From: Tannerella sp.
GTDB taxonomy: Bacteria > Bacteroidota > Bacteroidia > Bacteroidales > Tannerellaceae
Direction of reading: 5' to 3'
DNA length: 64,000 nt
Assembly (NCBI GenBank): GCA_031285565.1
Contig: JAITVY010000102.1
Coordinates: forward strand, 20,252 to 84,251
Shown one piece after another: positions 37,479 to 47,177 of this stretch (position 1 is the stretch's first letter; each line of letters opens with the position of its first letter). The translations under genes were made by a program, and so were the position numbers. The notes beneath the pieces are model-generated. The model saw nothing but the letters and a program-made list of their open reading frames with translations, searched no databases and had not been told where the DNA came from.

Positions 37479-38636
37479 TTAAAATGCTTCATTGAAATTG
37501 AAGTAGAAGCCTTTGGTATCCTTGCCGATACCAAAGTCCAAACGAAGGGCCATACGTGGTTGTACTTCAAAACGGTAACCTATCCCTCCGTTCGGGAGAA
37601 AATTTTTAAAACCCGGATCAGGAGTGATGGTTCCACCTGCTAACCAGATTACGGCTCCATGTTTGCTTCTTTCTCCGTTTTTTTTATAAAAGGAATGCCT
37701 GTATTCTGTAATGGCAAACATCATATCTTTATCACGGTATTGCCCCCAAAAATATCCTCTTAAATCAAAAGGGGTGCCTAATTGCGACATTTCCCCATAA
37801 GGTACATCTCCTACGGAAAAACGTCCGCGGAGCTGTATTGCCAGTGTTTGTCCCGGTTTAAATAACCGGATATAATGCCGGGCATCTATATTGTAGACCT
37901 GATAATTATTATCCCCTCCAAAATATTTCCCATAGAACATGGCTTGTGCCAGTAAATACCATCCTTTCCATGCATTTACTGCTACATCCCGTGAATCAAT
38001 CAAAGCATGAACTCCCAGTCCCACATTGAATGGTTTATCATTATATTCGACATAAGCGGGGTCGCCAGCTACACCTGCCGAGGCATCATTTCCATGTGTA
38101 TAGTTGATGTCTATCGCACCTCCTACAAAGTAAGTCGGTTTAAATTGCCAGAATACTTGTGGATTGAATTGAAACCAGTTGCGTTTATATTCAGTGGTGG
38201 AATCAGACTTTTCCGTATTTTTTCCGCTTTCATATCCTATCCCAAAATAATTGTCAGGCATATTTTTATACCAGATATCTGCGTTAATCCGTAACTTGTC
38301 ATGATTCCAGAATGTGGCAATTTTGGAAGACAGGAAGAATGCTCCGGTCGTACTTATTCCCAACGTAACGGGAACAGACGAACGTTGTAAAGAAGGTGCA
38401 TTTTTATCTGTGAGGAATGACATCAACGCTCCTCCAGCCAGGGAAAATCCCAATTCAGGGGTATAACCAGGACCTAATACTGGTGTTATCAGGAATTCCC
38501 CGTTTTTTTCTTTTTCGTTCTGTTTCATTTGCCAACGTTTCAAAAAACCGGGATGTTTGAGTGTGTCGGCATTTTCCTGACCCCATAACAGAGTTACGGA
38601 GAATGCCATCAAAATGATTAAAAATACTTGTTTCAT
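37479..38636 (-). CDS. Omp85-like (BamA/TamA barrel domain) outer-membrane protein, paralogue of previous
   Basis: DSRDVAVNAWKGWYLLAQAMFY, FDLRGYFWGQYRDKDMMFAITEYRHSF, no POTRA region. Confidence 0.8.
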   Translation of the reverse strand: MKQVFLIILMAFSVTLLWGQENADTLKHPGFLKRWQMKQNEKEKNGEFLITPVLGPGYTPELGFSLAGGALMSFLTDKNAPSLQRSSVPVTLGISTTGAFFLSSKIATFWNHDKLRINADIWYKNMPDNYFGIGYESGKNTEKSDSTTEYKRNWFQFNPQVFWQFKPTYFVGGAIDINYTHGNDASAGVAGDPAYVEYNDKPFNVGLGVHALIDSRDVAVNAWKGWYLLAQAMFYGKYFGGDNNYQVYNIDARHYIRLFKPGQTLAIQLRGRFSVGDVPYGEMSQLGTPFDLRGYFWGQYRDKDMMFAITEYRHSFYKKNGERSKHGAVIWLAGGTITPDPGFKNFLPNGGIGYRFEVQPRMALRLDFGIGKDTKGFYFNFNEAF

Positions 38637-38792
38637 ATAATGAGCATGATGTTTATATCACTAGTAACTAAACAAGGTATAAGGTGTAATAGTTTAGTAG
38701 TTTTAAATACTTTTTAAATGAAATGCTCATAATAATTCTAAAAGTATTCTCCGAAAAAATTCCTGGCAGATACTTCGCTTTCGAAACTCTTC

Positions 38793-41156
38793 TCAAAAAG
38801 AAAAACTTCCGGTAAAAAATAGTGAGCCTTTGAGAATTTTATGTCTTCCTTCTTTCTGTGCATCAGTATTGAAGTAGGTTAAACGACGGACATATTCGAT
38901 GCGCAGGAATTTGAATACATTGGCAAACCCGACACTCATTTCAGCATAGGGAGTATCACCAAGTGGCTGTACCCCCTGGTTGAAGATGAATAGTTCGGGA
39001 TGAAGTTGCGGATTATTATTATCGGAAAGCGGACCGTATATAATTTTTCCGCCCAATGTGGTTTTTATTTTACGATTCTTTTTGAACCATTCGAAAGGGG
39101 ACCAGTTAAATGTACTGCTCAGGTTTGCGGCTACATACCGGTCGGTGGTGAACTCATAAAAATTCATGCAGTTATAATTCTCAGGCTGGTAAATATAACT
39201 CTGACTACCTGCCGGAATAAACAGTAGCGGAAAAGGAACTCTGTCCCATATTTTTCCTGCTGATAAGTGGATATCCAAACCTCCTGCATTGTTTGTATAG
39301 TTGATTTTTTTGTAAGCTTTGATTTCCACAGCCTGATAATTATAATCTGAACCAAATATTCCTTTGATTCCGGCACGGTAATTCAGGTTTAATTCAAAGT
39401 CTCCTTTTTTTACATAAATCCGTTTGTCACGATTCTGTATGAATCGTTCTCCCGGAGCATAACGAAGGGATACGGATATCTCAGAAGTTGTAATGTTGTT
39501 TACCATTGCAGTGTCTGTTCCGTTCACTTGCAGATATTGCACTACACCTTCCGGTCTGTCATAAGTATATTTTCCTCCAATTTTATACGAAAAGTTATGT
39601 TTTTCTTCATTTTCAAAAGTCAGGATTCCGATTCGTTGTAAGGACATGTTGTTGGTCGGATTATGAGAAAATGAATAAATGAAGTTATCCCGTGTAGTTG
39701 TAAGTAAATCCTGTCCCGGAATGTTCAGGTCGTTGACCCATGTAAAAGAAAACAGGCGTTTGGGATATTCCCAGATATATCTTGTTCGGGGTTCCAGCGA
39801 ATAAATTATATCTCCCCTGTATTTGACAGTTTCATCTTTGAATCCGTATGCTGAATAGCCGCCCACTAAGAAATGGTTACTTAGCGCTACCGTGTTGTTC
39901 CCTCCAATTTTCAGACGTATTCCTTCCATGTGGTTATAGCTGATAGCTTGACTTAGCGGACCAATTTCGACAGCTCCGTTTATCCCGCCCAATGTGACAT
40001 GATTGCTCATCAGTATCAAAATCAAGTTTTGGATGTGTTTAAAATATGGAGTTTTAACGGCTGCTTTTTGCAGATTCTCTGTTTGTGCTTCAGATAATGT
40101 CAGGGGGAAAGGACGAATTGTCGCCCAATATGCCGAGTCTTTATGTTGATAGTTTTTTTCGAGTTTACTTTTTGGAAGGTCATTCTCGCGATTATCAGCT
40201 AAATTAAAGTCATAATAGGATGATACCTGCTTTGCAACGATGCCTCCCTGCACTTCATCGCCTATCAAAACGAGAATCTCTTTACCGGAAGGGATTCTGA
40301 GGGAGTCTTTTAATACATAACTTTGTGTTATTAATACATCTTTCAGGAAATTGAGATTTTGTGAATTGTTAAATGTAAACTTAGCTTTTACCAGAGAATA
40401 TTTTCCATCAGTAGAAATATAGAGATAACCTGAAAACGTATTTTCTTTCATATTATCCGAATAAAAAGCTATCTCATAGCATATCTCTCCGTTTATCTGA
40501 ACTTTCCGGATAAGCCTGTAAGTATAAATATCCGAGGCATTTGTTCCTAAAGGACTCTTGAACGTAAGCAACATCATATCACTTTCATTGTGATACAAAT
40601 CAACATCACCGAACATTTCGTCCAACAGGGTTAAAATATTTTGTTGTCCGATTAATTGAAAGAAACCGTCACCTTTGGAAGCATGTTGTATAAAAGCCGT
40701 TTTATGATTCCGATTGTTGGAATATATTGTCTTGTAATCTTCAAAAAGAAGAATACTCAGAATTGCTTCGTTTGGATTTTCTGTAGGCCGGGCGTATTTA
40801 AGCCAGGGAGTAATGGGCTTAATCACATATTTGGATACAAAGTTGTGTTTTGATTTGGAATGAATAATTTCGTTGTGTATCGTGTCTCTATCTCCAATAA
40901 TGCCGGCAGTTGTTTTTTGATAAAAATCGTATTGGGAATATTCCTTTCGAGTATATAGGTTTAAGTCTTTGTTTTCTATTGCTTTATAGATAATGTCTTT
41001 TGCATCGGTAGCAGACATCGTGTTCCGTACAGAACTTAGTTGTTGTATTTTATTCTTTAAATATACTGTATCTTCCTGAGCATATAATGATGAAACTTTT
41101 AAAATCAAAATGATGATAAATAACGAATACCTGCATTTCAAGTTTATATGTTCCAT
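38793..41156 (-). CDS. DUF5686 family outer-membrane protein
   Basis: Signal peptide; KYVIKPITPWLKYARPTENPNEAILSILLFEDY; C-terminal barrel with NVFKFLRIEYVRRLTYF. Confidence 0.8.
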   Translation of the reverse strand: MEHINLKCRYSLFIIILILKVSSLYAQEDTVYLKNKIQQLSSVRNTMSATDAKDIIYKAIENKDLNLYTRKEYSQYDFYQKTTAGIIGDRDTIHNEIIHSKSKHNFVSKYVIKPITPWLKYARPTENPNEAILSILLFEDYKTIYSNNRNHKTAFIQHASKGDGFFQLIGQQNILTLLDEMFGDVDLYHNESDMMLLTFKSPLGTNASDIYTYRLIRKVQINGEICYEIAFYSDNMKENTFSGYLYISTDGKYSLVKAKFTFNNSQNLNFLKDVLITQSYVLKDSLRIPSGKEILVLIGDEVQGGIVAKQVSSYYDFNLADNRENDLPKSKLEKNYQHKDSAYWATIRPFPLTLSEAQTENLQKAAVKTPYFKHIQNLILILMSNHVTLGGINGAVEIGPLSQAISYNHMEGIRLKIGGNNTVALSNHFLVGGYSAYGFKDETVKYRGDIIYSLEPRTRYIWEYPKRLFSFTWVNDLNIPGQDLLTTTRDNFIYSFSHNPTNNMSLQRIGILTFENEEKHNFSYKIGGKYTYDRPEGVVQYLQVNGTDTAMVNNITTSEISVSLRYAPGERFIQNRDKRIYVKKGDFELNLNYRAGIKGIFGSDYNYQAVEIKAYKKINYTNNAGGLDIHLSAGKIWDRVPFPLLFIPAGSQSYIYQPENYNCMNFYEFTTDRYVAANLSSTFNWSPFEWFKKNRKIKTTLGGKIIYGPLSDNNNPQLHPELFIFNQGVQPLGDTPYAEMSVGFANVFKFLRIEYVRRLTYFNTDAQKEGRHKILKGSLFFTGSFSF

Positions 41157-41401
41157 TAATTACCGATTATTATCAATAATGTTTCTAATCACTGAACAAT
41201 AATAATTTTACTGTAACCTGTTTATGTGATGAAATGTTCCATATAATAAACAAAGATTATTTTGTTTTGTTTGGAAGTGATCAGATATTCACAAACATAG
41301 ATCGCTGAGGTTTTCTATTTTGCCTGATTTCGAAGAAATAATAGCGAAAATCTATTCTTTTTCTATTGAATAAGGGCTGTTGGGATAAGAAGTAAAAGTA
41401 T

Positions 41402-42091
41402 TTATTTAATCGTCATCATTATTATCATACTTAAAATAACCAGTCCGCAAATTATCAAAGAAAAAACTTTTATATTTTTTATTTCTTTTTCCTGTTTTAC
41501 CTGCCATTCACTGTTTCGTTCCGCATGTTCATTTATCTGTTCTTTACTTCTTTTAAGTTCTGCCAATATCAGTTTTTCAGTATCGTTTTTAAGCTCCTGA
41601 TTTTTTTCAGCGATTAATTGTTGTGTTTCGCTGATCTTTAGCTCTATCGCTTGTCTGGATGTTATGCCTGATGTTGTTAATTCTTCGGTTTTAGAAAAAA
41701 TATCGTCTAGTTTTGTATGGAAGTCTACAGTATTGATGGCTTCGATAAGTGAATCGCTTGCATCTACCACATCTTCATATTGTTCTAACAGATTTCTTGT
41801 TTCGATAGCCAATCCTTGATTTATATTACTAATCCGATTGCCGACTTCTTCCATCCGTAGTATATTGTTTTCTATTTTGGATTCGACATCTTCTTTTAAA
41901 TCGGCAATATTTTGTTTATATAACTCGTGCAAATCATTTGTATATTGAGCATAATTTTGCTGAATATGTTCTAACTCATTTATAATTACAGTAGCATTTG
42001 CTTTAGCATTGTCAATATAATCAGTTACTTTTTTTAAGCGGGATAATTCTTCCTGAAGCAATACTAATTGCTCATTTATTTGTTCGTTCAT
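41402..42091 (-). CDS. Coiled-coil protein with single C-terminal transmembrane anchor, unknown function
   Basis: Heptad-rich body; C-terminal VFSLIICGLVILSMIIMMTIK; overlaps upstream helicase gene by 4 bp. Confidence 0.8.
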   Translation of the reverse strand: MNEQINEQLVLLQEELSRLKKVTDYIDNAKANATVIINELEHIQQNYAQYTNDLHELYKQNIADLKEDVESKIENNILRMEEVGNRISNINQGLAIETRNLLEQYEDVVDASDSLIEAINTVDFHTKLDDIFSKTEELTTSGITSRQAIELKISETQQLIAEKNQELKNDTEKLILAELKRSKEQINEHAERNSEWQVKQEKEIKNIKVFSLIICGLVILSMIIMMTIK

Positions 42092-45000
42092 ATGTTTATA
42101 AAATTATCATTAAAATCTTTCAACCAGTTTGTATGAATTGAATGTAATACAATATTTTCAGCTTCTTCTACTTTTTCTAAAGGGCTATTGTCCAGTTTCC
42201 TGATTTTTTCCCTGAAGATATCCATTTTCTTTTTGAGTCCGATCGCATTTTCATTAGTTGATTCGTGCTCTTTAATAAAACCTTCTATAAAATCAGCTTG
42301 CGCATTCTCAATAAAGTCGTTTCTTTCTTTTTCCGTCAGGAAAACAGAAAAAGATTTTAATAAGATGAATACAAAGTTCTCCGGATATTGAGTAGAGAGC
42401 CGTGTAGTAGTATTTTTTAAATGTTTCAAATTATTTATCTGCCCATGTTGGGTTCTTACCAGATCCATATATTTTTCGACGATGCCAAAATCAGCATTTA
42501 ATCCATCGTGTGTGTCGGCAGGCAAATATGAAGGCTGTGCATATTTGGAATTCATATATAAGTCGACAAATTCTTTAAATTTATGACTTCCATTTTTCTG
42601 TAAACCAATTTTACATGCTTCTTCCATTGATTCAATGGCGGTTTTATGTTGCGGAGCCACTTCTTCATATATAAATTCTAAGAGGAAGCTTACACATTTT
42701 TGTATTTCACTGTTCCCTTTGTATAAGGAGAGCTGCTTTATTTTTTCATTTGTATTTTCAGAGCTATTGTATTGTAATATAAATTCTTTTAGTTTGTTTG
42801 TATAATATCCCTGATTTTTTTGGCTTGCTGTTACTGTAATTATTTTTGAGTTGTGATCGACCGTATAATCATCAATAACGCCTATGATAGATAGCCGGTA
42901 GATCGCTTTAAGAGTATCATGCTCATTTCGTATTTCCGAAAATAGTTCTTGCAGGGATTGTTTTAAATTGTCGGGGATATGGATTACTTTATCTTTTATT
43001 GATTTGTATTTCCACTCCAGGCTCTCAATAAATTTGCTTTTATCGTTACATTCATTCTGGGCTTCATGAACAATCCTATATGTAAAAGCTAAGCCGTTAT
43101 CGTTTAAGCATTCTATTATTTCTTCTAGTATATTATTTGTAAAAGGAACTATAACCTGAAATGTATCGTCGGGTGCATCATTATTTTGAAGAATTGCTTC
43201 GATTCCGGGGGCTGAAAAACTACTATGTATATACTGATTCAGCCAGTCAACCGGAGTAATTTCTTCCGGTTTTTCGATTAAAATAATTTGTTTAATGTAA
43301 TCTGCTATTTTAACAGCCAGAGGTGAACGGGCAAACTGGAGTGGTAAATTTGCCCGGTCCAGATAAATAGTTGCATAGTTGGGGTTGACGTATAGCGCCA
43401 GCCTGTTATTCTCAGTAACCGTGTTTAAATGTACTTCTGTTGAAAACTCTTCTAAAACGCGCCCTTCAATGTAATTCATGATTTTTCGTGAAGGATATTT
43501 AATTTCTGAGAGCAACTCTGCAATTAAATTTTGTTCTTTTTGTATGCCTTTGAAGTTTTTTTTGTGAAGGTTCAATAATAATTCTTTATCAATAGATGCC
43601 GGATGCTTTTTGATTATTCTCGTTATTACTCCATTTTCCGAAACAATTTCATCCTCTTCGTTCACTGTAAAATATTGCTTGTTGAATAAAAGAATAGCCA
43701 TTGACGAGTTACCGTCACGTCCCGCCCTGCCTATTTCCTGGTAGTAACGTTCTATTGAATCGGGATAATTAAGATGAATAACAACGCGAATATTTTCTTT
43801 ATTAATACCTATACCACAGTCTTTGGTTGCAATTAATAATTCTAATTGGTTGTTTTCGTCAGGAGCCTGATTATAGTCATATATTTTGTCTTTATTCTCT
43901 ATCTCCTCATTTTTATAAGTTATACCGATATTAAAATCAGGAAAATGATATTTAAGAGCCGTTGAAATATCTGAAATATATGGATATGAATTTCTGTGAG
44001 CACCAAAAATTAATCCGGCATTTTGTTGTGAGTTGAAATACTCCGGATTAAAATCAAGCAATTTAGTCGAAGTGTCTTCGTTTTTATGAATGGCTTTGTA
44101 GTTTTGAGTTAAAAGCTTAATTTCCTGAATGAGTTTTTCCAGTTTTGCTTCTCCCAGTATATCTTTGTTACTTGGATTTATGTCTGCGTTTAAATCTAAA
44201 TCAGCGTTTACTTCGATGATTTTAAAAAAGGTTTCCGGCTGATCCGGTTTTTCAACTCGAATAAGTGCATCTTCTTTTACGGCCAGATCGCGTTGTATAT
44301 CTGAAAGTACATTATAAGATGCTGATGCAGTCAGTGCCAGTAGAGGTATATCGTTATTACTTTTTGTTTTACAGTATTTTCTGACATTATCTCCCAGACA
44401 TGTGTATGAAGTTCTGAAGTCGTGTCCCCATTCTGAAACACAATGAGCCTCATCTATAATACAATAGCTGAAATAGTTTTGATTAGATTGACTTGTAGTC
44501 AGTAACTCTTTTCTAAAACTATCTTCTTGCAATTTTTCAGGTGTCACAAAAACAAATAGGGCATGAGCTTTTTTTATTTTCTCCAGTGCTTTTCTTCTTT
44601 CTTTTCGCCTTAATGATGAATGGATGTAAACAGCACAACTGATTCCATCCTTTAGTAGATTTTCGTATTGATCTGTCATTAAAGATTTGGTCGGATCAAC
44701 GATAACAGCTATTCCAGGCTGGAGAAGCGCAGTCAATTGATAGGCTAAGGATTTGCCGGAAGCTGCCGGCAATAACCCGATCACGCTTTTTCCCTGAAGT
44801 GCTCGGTTAATAATTTCAATTTGTCCGGCTTTGAATGCTGTTTTTCTGAAAATATCCTGAAGGAATTTCTTTAGCAGGTTCACCTGTGTTTTATCTTCTT
44901 CAAAAATGCTTAGAGTCTTGTTGTGTTGCCCAAGTGCTTTGTATTTTATAGACTCAGTGGTTGAGAATGAAACATATGTATTGGGTGAATGTGATGAACG

Positions 45001-46329
45001 AATTGAAACTTTTGTGTTAGCATTTAATGCAGGGTCTGATTCTGTAAACCCGCTTCTTTGAAAAACTGATATATCGATTAATAAATCATATGTTTTTTCT
45101 TCATTGATCTCATTTTGTGATACAAATTGGCTTTTTTCGAATCTGGAATCTGACTTTACATACAGATTAATTTTCGGTAATGATTTTGAAGTATTACCCT
45201 GCAGACCCAGTAAAGCTTCGAGCTGCTGCTTTAAATCTTCGAATGCGATTTCAGCACAAGGTATATCTCTTTCCAAAACAGCAATATTCCATTCATCGGC
45301 ATTAATATCCAGATTGCCATTAAGCAATAGATGGATGATCGTTTTTTGGAGCCTGGCAATAGCAAAAGGCATTAAAACCATCTCCAAGGCGCATAAACCT
45401 TCATTACTAAGATAAAGCGGATTGTCAAAATTTTGTTTTAATGTCTGAAAGTATGGATATCTCTCTACATATCCCATCCAACTAATAGTCTCTTTTATAT
45501 TATCCCATTTGCTGGTTTTGATACGTAGGGCTCGTCCGAATTTTGCATTTTCGGTTGCAGTATCTCTATTGCTATTTATGTATATTTGATTGGGATGGTC
45601 ATGTTGCGGACCATCTATCTCTACTATGATACCTCTTGATTCATTAATCAGGTATGGATATTCGATTACGAAATCGATTTTTTGCTTATTCGCAATCTGA
45701 ACAGTTCCATTAAGATATTTTTCTATTTCATCTTCTGTTTTTGTGGAAAATTGTAGTAGATGTTCTAGTTCCCTCTGCGAATCAAATAATTGAATCCAGT
45801 ATTCAGATAAGTATTTCGGTATTTGGTTATAAAGAAAATCTTCTTCAAACGGATCTTCTAAATTTTCCCATGATTTTATTTTCTTTTTAGTAATGGCATT
45901 CCCTCTTAACGCCGGTTCTATAATATGTAAAGATCTGAATAGGGAAGCAACGATCTCGTCGTCTTCTGTGAAGTCTCTTTTTATTGACCCCTTGTCGAGT
46001 TCTTTGCTATTTTCCTGTGTGTATTTATTTGATTGTAGTATCGTATTTTCAACCCAAAAAGAAGCTCTTGTCGGTAAGCCTCTTGAAATCAGGTTGTATG
46101 CGACTGATAATGTTTGTTCAAAATCTGAATTGTCTGAATTACCCGGTATAGCATCAATTTCAATATTAAAAAATGAAAGTTGTTTTAGCAAACCCTCGAC
46201 TGTTTCTTTCTGATAATATTTTAGTAATGTGTCTTTAACACAGTCAAATACGTATCCTGCTTGGAGTTGAATCATCTTTTTTTCGTTACTATTACATCTA
46301 TTTCTATGATAACACTCGATTGAATTCAA
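42088..46329 (-). CDS. 1413-aa RecQ-family helicase with N-terminal DUF559/Vsr-like nuclease domain
   Basis: Nuclease-like KIDFVIEY...GIIVEIDGPQHD...RDTATE; RecQ motifs KAGQIEII, PAASGKSLAYQ, DPTKSLMTDQ, DEAHCVSEWGHDFR, LALTASAS, ATKDCGIGINKENIRVVIHLNYPDSIERYYQEIGRAGRDG. Confidence 0.92.
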   Translation of the reverse strand: MNSIECYHRNRCNSNEKKMIQLQAGYVFDCVKDTLLKYYQKETVEGLLKQLSFFNIEIDAIPGNSDNSDFEQTLSVAYNLISRGLPTRASFWVENTILQSNKYTQENSKELDKGSIKRDFTEDDEIVASLFRSLHIIEPALRGNAITKKKIKSWENLEDPFEEDFLYNQIPKYLSEYWIQLFDSQRELEHLLQFSTKTEDEIEKYLNGTVQIANKQKIDFVIEYPYLINESRGIIVEIDGPQHDHPNQIYINSNRDTATENAKFGRALRIKTSKWDNIKETISWMGYVERYPYFQTLKQNFDNPLYLSNEGLCALEMVLMPFAIARLQKTIIHLLLNGNLDINADEWNIAVLERDIPCAEIAFEDLKQQLEALLGLQGNTSKSLPKINLYVKSDSRFEKSQFVSQNEINEEKTYDLLIDISVFQRSGFTESDPALNANTKVSIRSSHSPNTYVSFSTTESIKYKALGQHNKTLSIFEEDKTQVNLLKKFLQDIFRKTAFKAGQIEIINRALQGKSVIGLLPAASGKSLAYQLTALLQPGIAVIVDPTKSLMTDQYENLLKDGISCAVYIHSSLRRKERRKALEKIKKAHALFVFVTPEKLQEDSFRKELLTTSQSNQNYFSYCIIDEAHCVSEWGHDFRTSYTCLGDNVRKYCKTKSNNDIPLLALTASASYNVLSDIQRDLAVKEDALIRVEKPDQPETFFKIIEVNADLDLNADINPSNKDILGEAKLEKLIQEIKLLTQNYKAIHKNEDTSTKLLDFNPEYFNSQQNAGLIFGAHRNSYPYISDISTALKYHFPDFNIGITYKNEEIENKDKIYDYNQAPDENNQLELLIATKDCGIGINKENIRVVIHLNYPDSIERYYQEIGRAGRDGNSSMAILLFNKQYFTVNEEDEIVSENGVITRIIKKHPASIDKELLLNLHKKNFKGIQKEQNLIAELLSEIKYPSRKIMNYIEGRVLEEFSTEVHLNTVTENNRLALYVNPNYATIYLDRANLPLQFARSPLAVKIADYIKQIILIEKPEEITPVDWLNQYIHSSFSAPGIEAILQNNDAPDDTFQVIVPFTNNILEEIIECLNDNGLAFTYRIVHEAQNECNDKSKFIESLEWKYKSIKDKVIHIPDNLKQSLQELFSEIRNEHDTLKAIYRLSIIGVIDDYTVDHNSKIITVTASQKNQGYYTNKLKEFILQYNSSENTNEKIKQLSLYKGNSEIQKCVSFLLEFIYEEVAPQHKTAIESMEEACKIGLQKNGSHKFKEFVDLYMNSKYAQPSYLPADTHDGLNADFGIVEKYMDLVRTQHGQINNLKHLKNTTTRLSTQYPENFVFILLKSFSVFLTEKERNDFIENAQADFIEGFIKEHESTNENAIGLKKKMDIFREKIRKLDNSPLEKVEEAENIVLHSIHTNWLKDFNDNFINI

Positions 46330-46626
46330 TGGTTAATATCAAATGTAAAACAAATATATCTAAGCTAATTGTATTATCAACAAATTTTAATGTTTATTTT
46401 TAGCCTGTTGAACTTTTTTACAAAATGATTGCTACAGATTATCTGTCTTTTGTTTTATGAGAATCTTATTTTAACAATATATTTCTATGGTGTTTCAAAC
46501 GAGGCTCTATTCTTTTTATTTTTCGGCATATATCTGTTTATTAAGTTTATGTGTTTGATAATTACTTTCAGAACAAATAAAGGATGAAATTGTTTTGAAT
46601 ACATAAAACCAATAAAGCAGTAAATA

Positions 46627-46815
46627 ATGAAAAATATTTTAATCGTATTAGGGATTATTTCGATCGTATTATTCATTACTCTATTGATAATCGGAGTAAA
46701 AGTTGTATCGACTATTGTTCTTTATGTTGTGGGCGCACTGGCTGTAATTTCATTCATAGGGTTAATTATTTATTATATAGGCAAATTTTCCGGGAAAAGA
46801 GAAGCTGGTGAATGA
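46627..46815 (+). CDS. Small two-TM membrane protein
   Basis: MKNILIVLGIISIVLFITLLIIG...; two hydrophobic helices, charged tail. Confidence 0.55.
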   Translation: MKNILIVLGIISIVLFITLLIIGVKVVSTIVLYVVGALAVISFIGLIIYYIGKFSGKREAGE

Positions 46816-46895
46816 TTAATTTAATAATTTGCCGAATCAAAAGAACGTGCAAATTTGTTATATCTTTATATTATTGAGGATAAAATTAAAGCTAT

Positions 46896-47162
46896 ATGGA
46901 TTATAAAATCGTGCATTTGGAAGATGAGCAAAGGTTTGAAACTGAGGTTGATGGGTATACCGGCTATGTGGTATACCGGATTTATGACAATTGTTTGGAT
47001 ATAATTCATACAATAGTGCCGCAGCCTATTGAAGGCAGAGGTATAGCCGCAGCTTTAGTAAAAGAGACTTATACATATGCTCTTGAACATAATCTGCGTC
47101 CTCAGGCGGCATGTTCGTATGCTGCTGTTTGGCTGAAACGTAATCCAGAATACGATAAGTAG
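46896..47162 (+). CDS. GNAT N-acetyltransferase (COG2388/YjdJ-type)
   Basis: IIHTIVPQPIEGRGIAAALVKETYTYALEHNLRPQAACSYAAVWLKRNPEY. Confidence 0.9.
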   Translation: MDYKIVHLEDEQRFETEVDGYTGYVVYRIYDNCLDIIHTIVPQPIEGRGIAAALVKETYTYALEHNLRPQAACSYAAVWLKRNPEYDK

Positions 47163-47177
47163 AATTATTATAGCCTT

